Positions 1-14,800 of a DNA stretch of 64,000 nt are shown in pieces. The stretch is taken from positions 5,527,932 through 5,591,931 of the forward strand of contig NW_023998422.1 of assembly GCF_014805625.2 (NCBI RefSeq), given 5' to 3'. A program made the translations under genes and the position numbers. The notes under the pieces are model-generated. The model was not told the DNA's origin, searched no databases, and saw nothing but the letters and a program-made list of their open reading frames with translations. Every line of letters begins with the position of its first letter. Position 1 is the stretch's first letter. Source of the DNA: Glossina fuscipes. Taxonomy: Eukaryota > Arthropoda > Insecta > Diptera > Glossinidae.

Positions 1-93
1 TTTCACGGCTTATTCTACTACATAGAATTGTACCTTACATTTGAAAAGGAAAAAGAAGAAGAAGAAATATGAAAAAGACATAATAAAACTTAC
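1..93 (-). other. Start of kazrin intron 10
   Basis: Sequence 3' of the exon 10 donor; AT-rich with a GAA-rich plus strand. No acceptor or stop is visible before the window edge. Confidence 0.6.
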
Positions 94-205
94 CCGTAAA
101 CTACTACTGGAACGACGATCGGCTGTGGCATAGTGTTGTAGTCCACCAGGTCCTGTTATTGGTACTATGCCGCAGCCGGAACGTATGCCTTGACCGAATG
201 TTGTT
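94..205 (-). CDS. KAZN: Kazrin coding exon 10, C-terminal tail (gene continues left)
   Basis: 112 bp. The first base completes the Arg codon of exon 9 (CG plus A), then it codes TTFGQGIRSGCGIVPITGPG and ends DRRSSSSLR before a perfect GTAAGT donor in phase 0. The acceptor is AATGTGTAG. The phase match to exon 9 across 11.2 kb, the open frame and the strong donor support it. The residues do not match the vertebrate kazrin tail, so it rests on splice logic alone. At least one more exon must lie beyond position 1. Confidence 0.75.
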
Positions 206-2032
206 CTACACATTTAATAAACACATCAAGAGGCCAACAACAAAAACATTTTTTTTTTTTCGATATTTTGTTACGATTTTTTTTTTTTTTTTCGTAAAAC
301 ATTCAACATTTATATGGAAAATATAATAAAGCGATAAACAAATAATTTAATTGATTCATCATTAGCATCAAGAAATTATTATGATTTGTGTTTGCGAAAG
401 TTATGAAATGGTCGAGAGAAAGAGACAGAGGAAAACCGGAGAGTCAGTATGAGAGAAAGCGAGAGCGATAAAACAAGTACAAGAAAAAGATGGGGGAGAG
501 AGAGATAGCGAAAGAAAGAAATAGAAAATAACCAAAGATTTGTTTTTAGTTGAAGAGGGAGAGGGAGAGGGCGAAAGAAAGAAAAAGATGTATGATGTGT
601 GTTGATAAAAATATAGGAGATAGAGATGCACTCATAGAGATTTTAATGATAATTGTTTACATAGAAAACACACGCGCACACATACACACACATATATATA
701 TATAAAAATATAAATAATCAATATTTACAACAGCAGTAAATATGAAAATGAAAATTAGACAGAAAGAGAAAAGAACATAAGAGCAGACAGCGAGGTGTGT
801 ATATATTGTGTGTGTGTGTGTACGTGTGTGTGTGTGTATTATGAAGAAGGATAGAGAGCGAAAAACCCAACATATTTACAGCAAGCATCGTAAAGAGCAA
901 CCAAAGTATTTTTTTGTTATGATGATAGAAGCAAAATAATAAAAGGAAGTACACAAAGCATCGTAAATTATTAAAGAGTTTGCGAACACGTGTTTGGAAG
1001 TGTATGCGTGTGTATATATGTACATGGGAGTTAAATCGCCGATTTTATGTGTTTTTTTTTTTATAGGTTTTTATTGTTGTTTTGAAAATTTTTTTTTCGG
1101 TTCAGCCAGATTTTCATGTGTAGTTAGTTGCGTTGTTATTTATCATTTCAAGCCATACATTGTTGTTGTTGTTGTTGTCGTTTTTTTTTTTTTTTTTAAA
1201 GGAAATTTGATGTAAAAGTTATTTTTAATATATTTCATTTTACACGCACAGAATAGAAGAATTAGTTCGAAAATGAAGAAAAAAGAGAAAAAAAAAACAT
1301 TTAAATATTATTAATGCGTTCTTTTGTTTTTTTTGTTTTTTTTGTTTTTTTTTTTTTTAATAATTTAAGTGAAAAAAGGACTATAGATTATAAAGAAAAA
1401 AACGTGCTTCTTTTGTTTATAAATGTAAATTTTTTAAAAATATATAATTAAAGGTAAAATTTTCCTTAGTCTAAAGCTATGCATTAATTATTCATTTATT
1501 TATTTATTTATTTATTTTTTTTTTTTTATTGTTTTGAAAGCCTTAACTTATTTTAAAATTACTAATGTATAGAAATATTGGTCTTAAGTTAGATTCTTGG
1601 TGATTTTTTTTTTTTTGTTTTTTTTTTTTTCATTTCCTTTCGTTTTCTTTGTGTTTCTCGGTTTTCAATAAAATGTTTTCACTTACGTATAAATACATAT
1701 ATTTTTATATATATATATATATATATTAAAAATAAAATATATATTTTCCAGGCTTAGCGCATTAAAAAATAATAAAAAAAACCTGTTCGTTTAACGAAAA
1801 TCGAAGAAAAAAAAAAACACCAAGTTAAAGTAAATATTTCTAATATCTTTGGGTGATATTGTTGTTTATAGTATTCCCTATATTTTTTGCTGTTGTTGTT
1901 TGTTTGGTTTGTTGTTATCATTTTTGTTTTATTAAAGTGCTTTTCAAGTCTTTTATTTTATGATTTTATATATATATATATATATATTATTTAATTTTAA
2001 ACTCTTTTCAAGAACTTTTCTATTCAAGCTAA

Positions 2033-2073
<41 letters not shown>

Positions 2074-5000
2074 GAAGAAAAAATGTATTGTTTCCCTTAA
2101 GTTTCCATTTTCAAGAAAAAAATATGAAAAAACATATCAAGCATCGCATACTACATATTCACCAAATACATCTTAGGCGGCTACATACACAGAATTCATT
2201 CTTTTTTTTTTTTATATTTTTCTTTTGTCTCATTTCGTTTAATTAACATATATATAAATTTTAATGACTATTTTTAAATTTATCATATGTATATAATAAA
2301 TGCTTATTTGGTAACTAGTGCTCAATCGTTTTTACAAAATAAAGTGTGTGCGACGATCTCTTCTTATTCTTATTCTTCTTCTTTTTCTCATCTTTTGCTC
2401 TTTGTTTTCTTCATTCAAATAAACGCTAACCAGTTGAAATGAAACTAGAAAACTTATATTACATCGCCTTGCAGCGAATTTAAAATGTTCATCACTGTAG
2501 ATAATTATATGAAAGTAACATTTAACCCTTAGATGCGAAACGGTTTAAGAACATTTTTATATTTCGTTTTTCTTTGGCCTTACTCTTTACATCGATTCAT
2601 TATTTATTTATTAACAAACATGATGAAATTTTTGGTATTTCTTGGAAGTTCTTTTATTTTTTTTTAGACATTACCAGTTTTTTATACTTTATACCATCTC
2701 TGGCATAGGGCATATTAAGCTTTTTTGGAATGTATAGAACACCAAGAAGGACGGAAGTTCATATTCCGTTATGTTTAAGGGAGTCAGAATCAGAGTTTGT
2801 CTGTCCGTCTGTCCATCTAATGTCTATCTATCAGTTTGGTGCAACGGCATACTTTGGCTCAAGGGCGGATCCTACCGAAAATGGTTTAGGTCAAACCACT
2901 TTTCCGCCACCTCCTCATATTATAATACCTTATCTTCAAAAGTCTGCATTTGAAAGAGTACAAGACTAAGTTAAGAGTAACTGCATTAAGAGAAATGATG
3001 GGTTGGGATAATGGCGGGTCATTCGGCAAAGTGATTTGGTAATCGAAAAAGTCTTGTCTTTACAGCTCTACACAATATTCATGGCTCAGGAATTTTTAAA
3101 AAGCCATTTACCAAATCAGTTGATCTATCTTTATCTAAATTTATACATCTTTAGGCTAAAAGTTTCTAAGATTGTTTGTTACATTCTGTAGTAAATATAA
3201 ACCATGCCTTGTATGATGCGAAGATTTCTTCATGAAATTAAGATGTAAGAATATTTCTTTTACAAGTCTTGCTAAGTTGAAAATATCGCCTATGTCGTCA
3301 TAAAAATGACTTGTGAGAATTTTGTGAAAATTCCGACAGGATTTCATTTAATAAGATAATCCACAGTTTATTTTCATTTTTAGCTATTAAGACGTTACGG
3401 GAAGGTGATAGGATGAATTGAACCGGAATCTAATAAGGATTTAATGGCTTTGGTACGAGCAAAATGCTGCTGATAATGAAAAGCAGGTTTGTTTCGGCCG
3501 AGTTATGAAATATAAATAAATATAATAATAAAAAATAAAAATATATATATATATGTATGTCTACATTATATATATAAATTTCGCTTGGACTCATAAGGAT
3601 GAAAGACTGTATATGACACACACGGGAAAAGTAACATAACGCTACTGTGCTTGAGCTGCTATTAAAGCATAGGTACCCGTGAGAATGACTGTTCTACGTT
3701 TTGTAAGCAGTTTGAGCCACAGACAACTCAACAATCCGTGGTAGAAACGGAAAATAAATTTGCAATGCCTTTTGCAACCTTTTAACAAGAAAAGAGTCTA
3801 ACCTTAAATGAATTTAACCTCTGAGTGAAAGGTAGTTGACCGTATGAGTTTAACCGGTGAATGAAAAGTAGGTGACTGTATGAATTTTCATCGTTCGCAT
3901 TCAAAATAAATTGGAGCCTCTTGCTTGGAAAACTCGTCATGCTACTATAGAAATCTAAGAGAACAGTGTGTGTGTGTGTGTGATCATTGTTTGCCTTTAT
4001 AGTCTTTAAAGGGACAAAAAGAACAAGAAAACATAACGCAATCATTTTCCTTAACATTAAAGAGACGTCCGGAAATTTAATGTCATAACCCGGTCGTCCA
4101 TGTAAGAAACGAAATGACGTAAAGGTAACGTTTTATCCTCTTACGCGACGAATCGATTACATGGATGACTATACTCGAGGTCGAGAGGGATCTTCCTTTG
4201 GAGATGTACGTTGCCTAATCTACTTATGGTCAATATCGATTCGATCATCGACAAACGCCTATAGTATCAAAACAAGCAGAGCAAAAAGGTGTTTTATCCT
4301 TGTTTGTTCATTTTTGCAAATTTGTCATAAACAGTCGCCTAAAAAAAAAGGCCAATGCAGCAAAAATATTTAACATTTTTTTTCACTTAGTTCAACTGTT
4401 CACTCAGTAATTTTTTTCGTTTGGGTATAAAAAAGCATTGAGTTGCTTTTTTTCAACTTTCCGTTTGGTTTTTTGTGCTTTGTATGTGTGTATGTATGAA
4501 TTTCTCGAACACAAAGTTTAGAAATCCCATCAGCAAATAAAACAGTCCAACTTACTCAGCTGAATTGTTTGAATCTCTTCGTTCCTTTCACCTGCAGTGA
4601 TGGACATTTTAAATATTTTTCGTTTCGTTTACTTCCTCAACTTTCTTTCAAATTAAATTTTGTGCGATTACAAATATCTAAAAATTGACTTTGATTGACT
4701 AGGAAAAAAAAAGGCAAAAAAAAAAAGAAAAAAAAAACAAAGAAAAATTTGAAAGAGAAAAAAAGAAAAAGAAAAATTATTTAAAAATTTATTTTTTATC
4801 GCCCTACAGACTTTTGATTAAGTATTATTGGTCTAGCAGTGTTGTCCGCTTGTATTTCTTCCATTTGACAGTATATCAAGTAACTGCAGCATGATAGTAT
4901 ACAAAAATTAGAAATTGATTCACACAAAAACAGTTAGGATTTTCTTATAATAATATGTTGTTGTTTATTATTTTCATTAAAACAAGAACAACAATTTCGC

Positions 5001-8000
5001 CTAAAAAGCTAAACTAAAGATAGATAGATAACTAGCAACTAATTAGACAACAATTAGATTTAATTAATGCATTATGAGAGCACGTGAGTTGTCCTATTTT
5101 ATTATTACGATTATTGACATAAATTGCAAATCAAAATGATGTAAATGAAGATAACATTGAGATGGAATTTCGGATGAACTGTGAGCGGGAAAATGAAATT
5201 TTTTTTTTTTTTTTTTTTTGGTGACGTTATATAATTAAAAAAGAAAGAATTCGTTGCGAAAGAGCGACTAATTGCTTTTAATCATTTTTATTATTTTACG
5301 AGATTTCGATTATTATCATATTCTCTCTCCCCTTCTGCTTTTGCTTTCACAGCAATTAATCAAACATACGTTGTAGGTAAGGAGTACATTCGATAAATTT
5401 TGTAGCAACAACTGCAATCGTTTCTTAGTGATTCAAAACGTTTTCAAATTAAAGAAAATTTGAATGCAATTTTTATACCCATCATCGTAGGATGGGAGAT
5501 ATACTAAGATGGGATGGGAAATATATTATACTAAAATTGGCAACATCCAGAAGGAAGCTTCAGAGACTCCACAAGGTAAATATATTCTTGATCAGCATGA
5601 AATTATAAACCGATTTAAGCAAGTCCGTCCGACTGTCTGTCTGCCTGTCTGTCCGTGGTAAACATGCTTCTGATTGCAGAAAGAAAGCTATCTTCTGCAA
5701 ATTCATCAGAACCATTGGAAGTACTTGCACGCAAGCTTCTACTGGAGATCGGTCAAGATAGTTTCGCAGCACTGCAGTACCACATCAGCTGAGACAATCT
5801 CTGCTTTCAAAAATATATAAAAGAAACTTGGTTTTCTACGCGTTGCTTATAAATCACGATAGATACATCGATCAAAATTTGCATCTATGTCCTATGCGTG
5901 GTCTTGCAGCACTTGCTCATAAAGATATAAATAATCGCCCAAGACGATGATAGATTGTTATTGTAGAATATTGAAATTTGTCAAAACGTTTGCAGCACTC
6001 AGAAAGACGCTGCAGAGACGCTATAAATTATTTAGTATGGCACATGCATTCACGGTCGCAAAAGTGAAAATATTTGCTTCAGACGGGTGATATAAACTTT
6101 TAAACTTTTACTCTACAAAAATAGAAAAAATCACGGCCACGCCCACCCGAGGCATCTTTTCCTTTGGAATAATGACAATGCTCCTTCACAACCGAGTATA
6201 TAGTCTTTGCCTGTTTTCTCCCTCTTGCTATTACATAACTGATGTAACTCATCGGCGTGGACGATGTAATCGGTCATCTAAAATTCTTTCGCTTAATCTT
6301 TTATTGCATTTGCTCCTGCGCTTCCCCTGCTAAGATTTTTTTTCGTCGTTCTCATAAGGACTTAACTCCGTCGTAGCACAATAAAACCTGTTGAAGAGTA
6401 TGTTGACAAGGAATTTACGTACAGTGTGGTGTTATTTTTTCCGTCTCCCGTTAGAAACGAAATAAACATAGTAAATTAAATAGTACGTTCAAGAGCTTAG
6501 TATGGTTGCTTGTTAATTACTTAATCAATCCCTGAGTTTTGCAATGAGTTTTCTTCCTCCCCCTCTTCGCCGCCGTCTCTCATACTCTAGGTTTACCTTG
6601 ACCACCACCATGCCAACGTGCCTAAGTATTTCTTTCTTAATGGCTGCTTAAACGCCAAAAAGCCAGGCCACTAGGTTTGACTGCGGCGGGAGAGAAACAG
6701 AGTTCAGCTTGTTAGCAAATAAAGTGTTGTGGATTGGAAGACCCCTAAAACACAACAGGGCTACATATTCTAAATTAACAGAAATTTAGTTCAGTTAAGA
6801 AAATAGTTCTCAAGAATTCCGATGCCTCTAGGGCTAGAGAGAAGTAGTGCTACTATAAAATATCAGAAGTTCTAAAATAAAAACAAAAAAAAAAGATCGT
6901 GCAAGTTACGAGAACTAGTGGCTTTGATGTCAATGCCACAGATCTTCCAACCTCGCCTTTAGGCGTAATAGCGTGTGCTACGAGCAATAAACTCTTTGCC
7001 CTAGATGCTCGTCACCAAGAGCGAGTGCTGGATTTGCGGTGATCATTTATGCAAAAGAAGTTGAGATATGTGAAAAAGCAGTATGCAGATGCATTATCAC
7101 GACGCATCTGCAAAACAGCTGAGCAAAACTGGGAAGCGTCTAAAAAAACCAGTAGTCACCACAACAATTAATAATCATAGAAACGAGTGCTTTTGCAAGG
7201 AGTACTATGAGACGTTTGACTCTTAGCATCACCAGAGAGAGAGAGAGAGAGAGAGAGAGGGATTAGAAACTTAGTTTAACAGATACAATTCCAGAGAAAA
7301 GGAGGCACACGGAATCAAAAATGCAAAACGGTTTATTTTTGAAAGAATTGATTTTTGACGCAATTCCTTAGCTTAATTTAATCTACTTTAGCCTCTGATT
7401 ACTGATAAATAAATCTAAAAAAAATCAAAATTTGTGAAATAATTTTTTAAAGAATTGATAACAATTGTACAATGAATTTGGAAACAAATAAAAACATAAT
7501 AATCGGGGCGAGACCGATTCGTCTAATAAAAGTTTTTATTTATTTTTATGACAAGAAACGGAAAACTATATGTATATATAATGTGTATGTATTTATATAT
7601 GTTTTATTTAATTCTCTTGCTAGAGATCTTATTATTCTTCCCTTATGTCCCTTCCGTCATAAAGTATCAAAAATTGCATTTTGTTACCATACAAAGACTT
7701 GTTTTTCGTAAGAAATCTTGTATGGTATTCGGGCCAAAACGTAGAATATGCTTAGGCCATCTGTAGATTGAACAAAAAAATGCTCGGACTGACGTCAGAC
7801 AGATGGACAGATGGACTACCACGGATGGACAGAATGTCATGCGGACAGATGGAGAGACGGACAGACAAGCAGACGTACAGAAAATCAGACGGACGCAGAG
7901 ACAAGCTGGAATCGATTCAGAAATATAGTAAAAAAGATTCTGAATCGGTTTCTGCAATATATGATGGGCCTATCTCACATCCGTGCGGATGTTACGCGCA

Positions 8001-8849
8001 TTTCTGCACATCTTTATATTCCTTGCACGACAAGTGCCGTGCGATGTAATTAATTAATTTGGTGCAGAAAGTTATTAAGCGAAAGGTAAAGATAACCAGC
8101 GTAGACATTTTTCCCCAAGTTTTTAACAAAGAAATAAAATTAAAAAAAAAAACCGGCAATAAATCATAAGAAATGAAAGTGAAACCGAGCCTAACGCACA
8201 ATTTAAAAACTTCCTTACATTTTCGCACCTGTTCCCCTACAGGCATTAACAACTTTAAGCTGAATTCTCTTCTTTGCTTTTAAAAAAGGTTTTTGAAAAG
8301 ACTTTAGTTTATTTCTTCTTTAAACAACTCATGATTATTTTATTAATTTATTTTTTTTTTTTTCAGTTTATATTATTTATTTATTTTTGTCAATGGTTTA
8401 GAAGTTGACAGATTATCGCAGTATATTTATAAATAAAAAAAAAAAAAAAAAGAGGAAAAAAAATTTACTTAATCATTGTTGACATATGGCAATGATATGT
8501 GATAAGCATAAATGAATGTAATGTGATGTGATGATGGATTAGCTCGCGTATCGCGAATACATACACACGCACGCTTACAAACAACGAATGAATAATTATG
8601 AAAAGCATTATGATTTGAAACAAAATAATAGAAACGAAAGATGTCAACTAAAGTCAGATTAAATAACAGAGATCTAGAGATCCTCTAAGAGTAAGAGTTT
8701 ATGAATGAGGGCAAATATGTTATAAACAAATACAAATACAATCATACAATACATAGACATAGACATTAATGTAACGACATAAATTCTATTATTATATATA
8801 TTTAGTGTAAAAATATTTGTATATATATATATATATGTATGTATATATG

Positions 8850-8890
<41 letters not shown>

Positions 8891-11800
8891 ATATATATAT
8901 GATATAATATATATATGATATATATATATGCATATATATATAAACATAAAATGTATGATATAAAAGGACGTTTACATACACACATATACGTAACAATTCA
9001 ATTTCAATTTAAATAATAAACTAAGTGTTTACAACTTAGCAGCAAATATGATATGTATTCGAAATAAGTTTATTAAGTAATTAAGTAAGTAAGAGGAAGA
9101 GTGAGTGACTTTCGAACTAATAAAACGGGATGGATAATGAACTAAGTGAAAAATCAAATTAAATTTGTTTGTTTTCTATCGTTTGTTATTATTAAAGTGT
9201 ATTAAAAGAAAAAGTAATCATGAAACTTTTTAATTTAATTTCAATTGAGTTTTTTTTTTTTTGCATTTTTTTCCTTTTTTTCCCCTATGAAAACTAATTA
9301 AACTTTTGTTAAAGCTGAACATGATTGTTTTTCATTCTTTAATGAAATAATTATTACATACGATGCAAGCACACTTTCACTCACTTCCAAACACGCAAAG
9401 GTATACAAGCGATGTAATTAACAGTAACCAAACGTACAAAAAAAAAAATGCAATGCAAATAGTCGACTTGGAACGAATATCGCTGAAACCTGCCACCTAA
9501 GCTAATATGGAAAAATTATTTAGATTTTTCTTGTTTTTTTTTGGTTAATGCAATTGCCTGACTTTGAAGCTTTTCTATTGAAACTTTTATGAAAATTTAC
9601 TATATGTGAGGTATGTATGAGTGGAGGTGTCTAACAACAATAAAGTTTTCTCGAACATGACAAAATCCACGGGGTCTATCCAGTATTATAGAATATCGAA
9701 ATTTATCTTTTGTGGTTTTTGGTTTTATGCTCTACGCCAATTGAGGCATAAGTTTGTGCGGTTGTATGCAACACTCAGAACTCATAAAGATAGATCCACC
9801 TTTTATTATACCAATCGACTCAGAGACACTTTATGAATCGACCTAGGCTTGTCAATCCATCTGTAGGTTGGGTCAGTCTTGTTTCCTTTTATTTAAAGTT
9901 TGTGCAGATGTATGCAACACCCAGAATGACTTCATGTCATTAACCACATTCCATTACACTGATCGATTTAGAAAATGATTCTGAATCTAAGATTTTCATG
10001 AAATTTTGTGCACTGGCGTGTTTTGGTCAAGGACAAGAAAATGCTTCGAAAACAATCGCCTTACCGTTCGCTTTTCATATAACGTCTTATTTTGTAAAAT
10101 CGATATATGAATATTTGTGTTGTAATGTAGGGTATTAAATGCTGACCCTTGCCTCATTATAGCGTTTTTACGACTTTCGAATATCTACAATCGGATTTCT
10201 ACATCTAGTGATGGTTACCCGCATATAATAAAGGGGATCATTTTGATCCGGTTTTGTTGCCGAATTGCCACAGCCGTAAAAATTAAAATAAGAAAAAAAA
10301 ACAGTAGGATCCAAGTTTAAAGTATAGTCGCGATATGTATTTAAGTAAGAGAAGCCGAAAGTCTAGCTGAAAAATGGATCCGACCATTTTACTAGTACGG
10401 ACGACAATATTTTAATTTCTACTCTAACGCACACTAGCACGGTCTTCATCCAATTACATATGAATTGGAAATAAGGTGGAAATAAAGCTTGAAATTACAA
10501 TTTTATTGTTCATGGTGAACGTATTAGTAAACCCGCTTCCACTATTTTTGGCCGGAAATTATAAGCGGCTTCGACAAAAGTGTGAGTAGCAGATTTTACG
10601 AAATATCTTCATAGGACAAAAATTTGAGAGAATGGCCGATGTTTCTAATCTATTGCGGATCGCGATCATTTATTAACCTTGGATTTTTAATCGATCAAGT
10701 AATGTTTGTGATTAATTTCGGTTTCCTATTAACTATTAAGCATAAGGGTGATTAAAATAGTCCCATTTTGATAGCAGGATTTGGGTAGTTCTAGTGCTAA
10801 AATGAAATTAATTTTCTTTTTATAACCATTGTCTGGGATTTTTTCAAGCCAGACAGGTAGAATTTGTCCGAAAGTATTTGTCAAAAACTTGAAACTTTTA
10901 ATGACAACATTTGTTGCTTTCGTTAGAATTTCAAATAAAAAGAGTACAGATGGACGGATACACGGACGGAAGGACGGACGGACAGATCAAGAATTTATCA
11001 AAATTAAATTGACTGAGAAAACCATAGTTTACTTTAAAAGGCTTTAAATACTTGTCTCCAATTGCAAATAGCATTAGGATCAGGTTTTTTTTATCATATT
11101 CTTTGGTGGTAGATGTAATGGAGACTACATACGCTTACTCTTAATATTGTAATTAATATTATTATTAATTTTTTATATTTCTTTTTGCTTTACATTTAAC
11201 ATTACATACATACAAATTAAATATATAATAATATATATATACACCTATCACAAATGCACATACAAGAGCTAAATGCACATACAATCATGTATGCATAAAG
11301 GGCGAAAATATTTTTATTTATATATATATTATAGCTACACATATGCATTTACGCATATGATATATGTGCAACAGAATTAATATTTGTATTAACTTACCGA
11401 GCGGGTAAAATTAATGCATCGAATTCTGTTGATAAATGGCGACGTATAATATTCTTTGATGGCGGTATTCCCAAAGCTGTTGCCATGGTATCGCCGGAGA
11501 ATGATGGTTCCAATACCACTAAACCGCCATGCACACCGCTATCTGTAAGTAATTAAAAAGTGAAGCAAGCAGTGCATATAATATGTTTGCATTATTATCA
11601 TCATAATAAGAAATTTTATCAATTGAAAGATGAATTTTCAATATTCATTATACATAAATCATATTAAACGCATGATAAAACATGAATTGACGCCATCAAC
11701 AAAGTGGTTTTAATGTGTGTGAACAATAGGTTTCAGTTCAATAAAATAATTGATCACTTTTTAGCTAATTTCAAGATTTAAAGCATGCGAGAGCATTTAA

Positions 11801-14800
11801 GGACGGGATTCTTCTTTAAAACTTCTTGCTATACCTTTATTTTTTATAACCTAAGATAAGAAAGAAGTTAGCCTCGCTTCGGTATGCATGCGTAATTGTT
11901 CTATGGCTTTGACAGGCTATTAGTTTTAAGAGAAACTTTTCTTTTAATAAAAACATTCCTGCTGTGTTGGTTTTATTTACTATCTACCATCGAAGCGAGT
12001 GCGCTTAGTTTGCCTTAGTATTTGCCATAGAATATGCCAGTTGATCGTTCGTGACCCGTTAAATACTGGTATTAATTACATTACACCATTATACCTTCTT
12101 TAATGTAATATAAGCCAATAAATCTTCGTTTCAAATCGGATCTATGATCATTAACTAGTCCGTCAAACGTGTTCTCTCTAATAGGAAATAAGGAAAAGGC
12201 AATTAATATCGGGCATACAGACAGGGAGGTAACTGAATATAACTGAATTGAATCGAGATCTTCCTTTAATGAGAAATATTTTTCAGATGTTCGTAGTCTG
12301 AGGCATAGTTCTGTGCTTTACAATGAGAGAGACAACACATGTAATATATATCTCATTTTACTCTTATTTATATTATATGGGTATGATAGACAATTGAAGA
12401 CATTAAACCATTTCAACAGAAACTAGCATAAAATTATAAAAACAAATAAAAACTATCAACCTTGCGTTTAGTATGAACAGCTTTGTATTCGTCTAAAATT
12501 CCGCAAACCAACAATAGATACTTTACTGCGATGAGTAGAAAAAGCTAATCTATATATATGTATATATACGGGTAATATTAACAAGCGAAAATGTTATAGT
12601 GAACTACGGCCGACCATTAAATACCCTATAACTATTCGCTTAACACAATTAATTACTTCAGATAGGAATAAGGCGTTGCATTGGAAGTTGTCGAAAAAGG
12701 AAGTCCGATCCGAACCATGTTCACGCTCGATTCAAAACATGCAGATGTAGCAAAATATCCCCCAAGTTGCGACAGGTAAGTTAGTTGAACACAAATATTC
12801 AAAGGCAGACATAGGAGGGAGAGACGGGCAGACAGACAGGCGAATACGACGACATACCAAATTTCCTCAAAATATTTCAAAAATTTGCGATCTGTAGGTT
12901 GAACTTAAGAGTACAATATGCGGACATACGCACAGGCAATATAAGGTCAATGCAGAAAGCGATTCTGGTTGGTCTATTTCATATCCTTCTCGATCTTGTG
13001 TATATCCGCGCAGACTTGTACCACAAGTGGTACAGGATATAAAAGGTTAAAACTGTACGTTTACATTTACATAGATTAAATATTCTGCACTGCTTTGTTT
13101 ATTACAGTCAGAAATGAAGAATTTAGTAAGACTTGGAAATTTTATCGGTACAAAGATAACATTCGCGTTTCGTCTTTTAGCCTTTACACACAAAAAAAGA
13201 AGTTTCGCGGAAGGCGCGAACTCCCCATGTAGTTTGTTTATTGTCAAATTCGTTACATGTGAAGCTGTCGACCCGTTTCCCTCCTATGTTAACAAGGGAA
13301 CCATCACGCTTATGTTCATTACGGATAGTTGACACAAAGAGAATCGGAATTTCAAGAATTTCAAGATTTAATTTAGTGTAAAGAGTACAAGAGGAGGATT
13401 AGCATTAATTGTTTTTTTGGCTGAATATCATACCTGACATCGCTTGTGATATAAGAGAATGGCAAGTTTTTGCGGATGTGTGCAACACTTACAAACACTT
13501 AAAACAGCCAATCGATTTTACCTTGTCTGTCCGCCTGTCCTTCTTGCAGTCTTGTGTTTAAACTGCAGATCGACGCGTTTTTCCACAAGAAAGGAATGCT
13601 ATTAGCTGTGATTTGGATCGGACAGATTTTTCGACCAGTTTCCAACTAATGTTTTTTTTGATTATTAAGCGAAGCGGTGTAGAGCATTTAACGGTGGACC
13701 GTGGCTGACTGTAATGCTTGTACTTTCTTTATATTAAATTAACTTTTTTCTTTGAGTTCGTAGAACATTATCTTGATTAAACGCATAACATCATCTTTCG
13801 GTCATGGGGATTGAACTTGTTAATGAGGTTTTGTTAAAAGAATTTCAACTTGACTTTGAAATTTTTTTTTTTGAAAGTAACTAAAACACCATATAATTAT
13901 CTACGATGTGGTAATTTTTCATATTTGTTTGCATATTGTTCGCTTTCGTTATGATTATCAAGCAATTAAGAAAATATCGCATTTTACTAGCTTACAGATA
14001 GAGGGGATAGGACCTTTGTTTTTCCAAATGAATTTCGAAGAGATCAAATCATTGCGTTTAGTCTAACTACTTGGTCAGAGATTAAGTTGTCTAATTAAAG
14101 GTGAACGAGCTATATTCCACGCTTCGGATTAATAAATTAGGTCGGCCCCTTTTTGGTGGTCAAGGAATGCTTTTATTTCAGAACAAAATGAATGAACAGA
14201 TTAGTGTAACCATTGTCCAGTGCTAGCTACTACCTCTCCTTAACTCTGAGGTAGCCTTGAACACATATCACGGCTTTTGGGACGCTATCCTTAAATTAAC
14301 CCATATTTGGATACATTAATAAGAATCGAACCACCGTTCGAGCAAGCAATCATCTGGAAGCCGTGTTAATTGGATGGAGTAATGGCTGCTGAAAACAACT
14401 GAAACGATATGACATTCCATTGCAGCTCTACCACATAGCTGGTAATATTTTCAGAGCGCTTTTTGCTCTATGGAGATGATTGATGTTTGCTTTATGCAGC
14501 AAACTCATAATATTATGACTTTCGTCTCGAATGTATTAGTTACTGTTGCTAGCGTTCCTTTTGATGGTTTCATTTGGTTGAAACAAACCATAATACACCA
14601 CGCCTAGTTAACCCATTTAATAGGACTTTATTTTCGATGTTAATAATTCGCCTACATTGCTTCATGCTTTTCGTGGGTTTTAGATATCGTAGCGGATCCA
14701 TTATTCCTAAGAATTTAGAAGAGCCCTTTCCTTCAAAATAATCAGGAAAGTGCGTTTTTTTTTCTTTTGGCACAGAACTGCATCTATTCAAAGCTCCAAG

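Larger units (their letters stand above)
206..11397 (-). other. Kazrin intron 9 (11.2 kb)
   Basis: No supported exon. The first 2.4 kb is mostly homopolymer T, (AT)n and purine-rich sequence; 400-560 is strongly purine-rich on the plus strand. Family A repeats lie at 2687-2920, 7725-8048, 9740-9875 and 9893-10150, with a possible fragment at 10800-11000. A family B (DINE-like) copy is at 5470-6175. (GA)n is at 7234-7259 and a long TA-rich tract at 8811-8960. 3000-5400 and 6200-7200 show nothing beyond AT-rich unique-looking sequence and poly-T/poly-A runs. Confidence 0.7.

Noticed and set aside
7667..8053. Overlapping frames on both strands rich in Arg, Asp and Cys
   Set aside because: They come from the GGACAGATGG-type run of a family A repeat.
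8674..8996. Tyr/Ile-rich frames of 64 and 103 codons
   Set aside because: Translation of an (AT)n-rich microsatellite.
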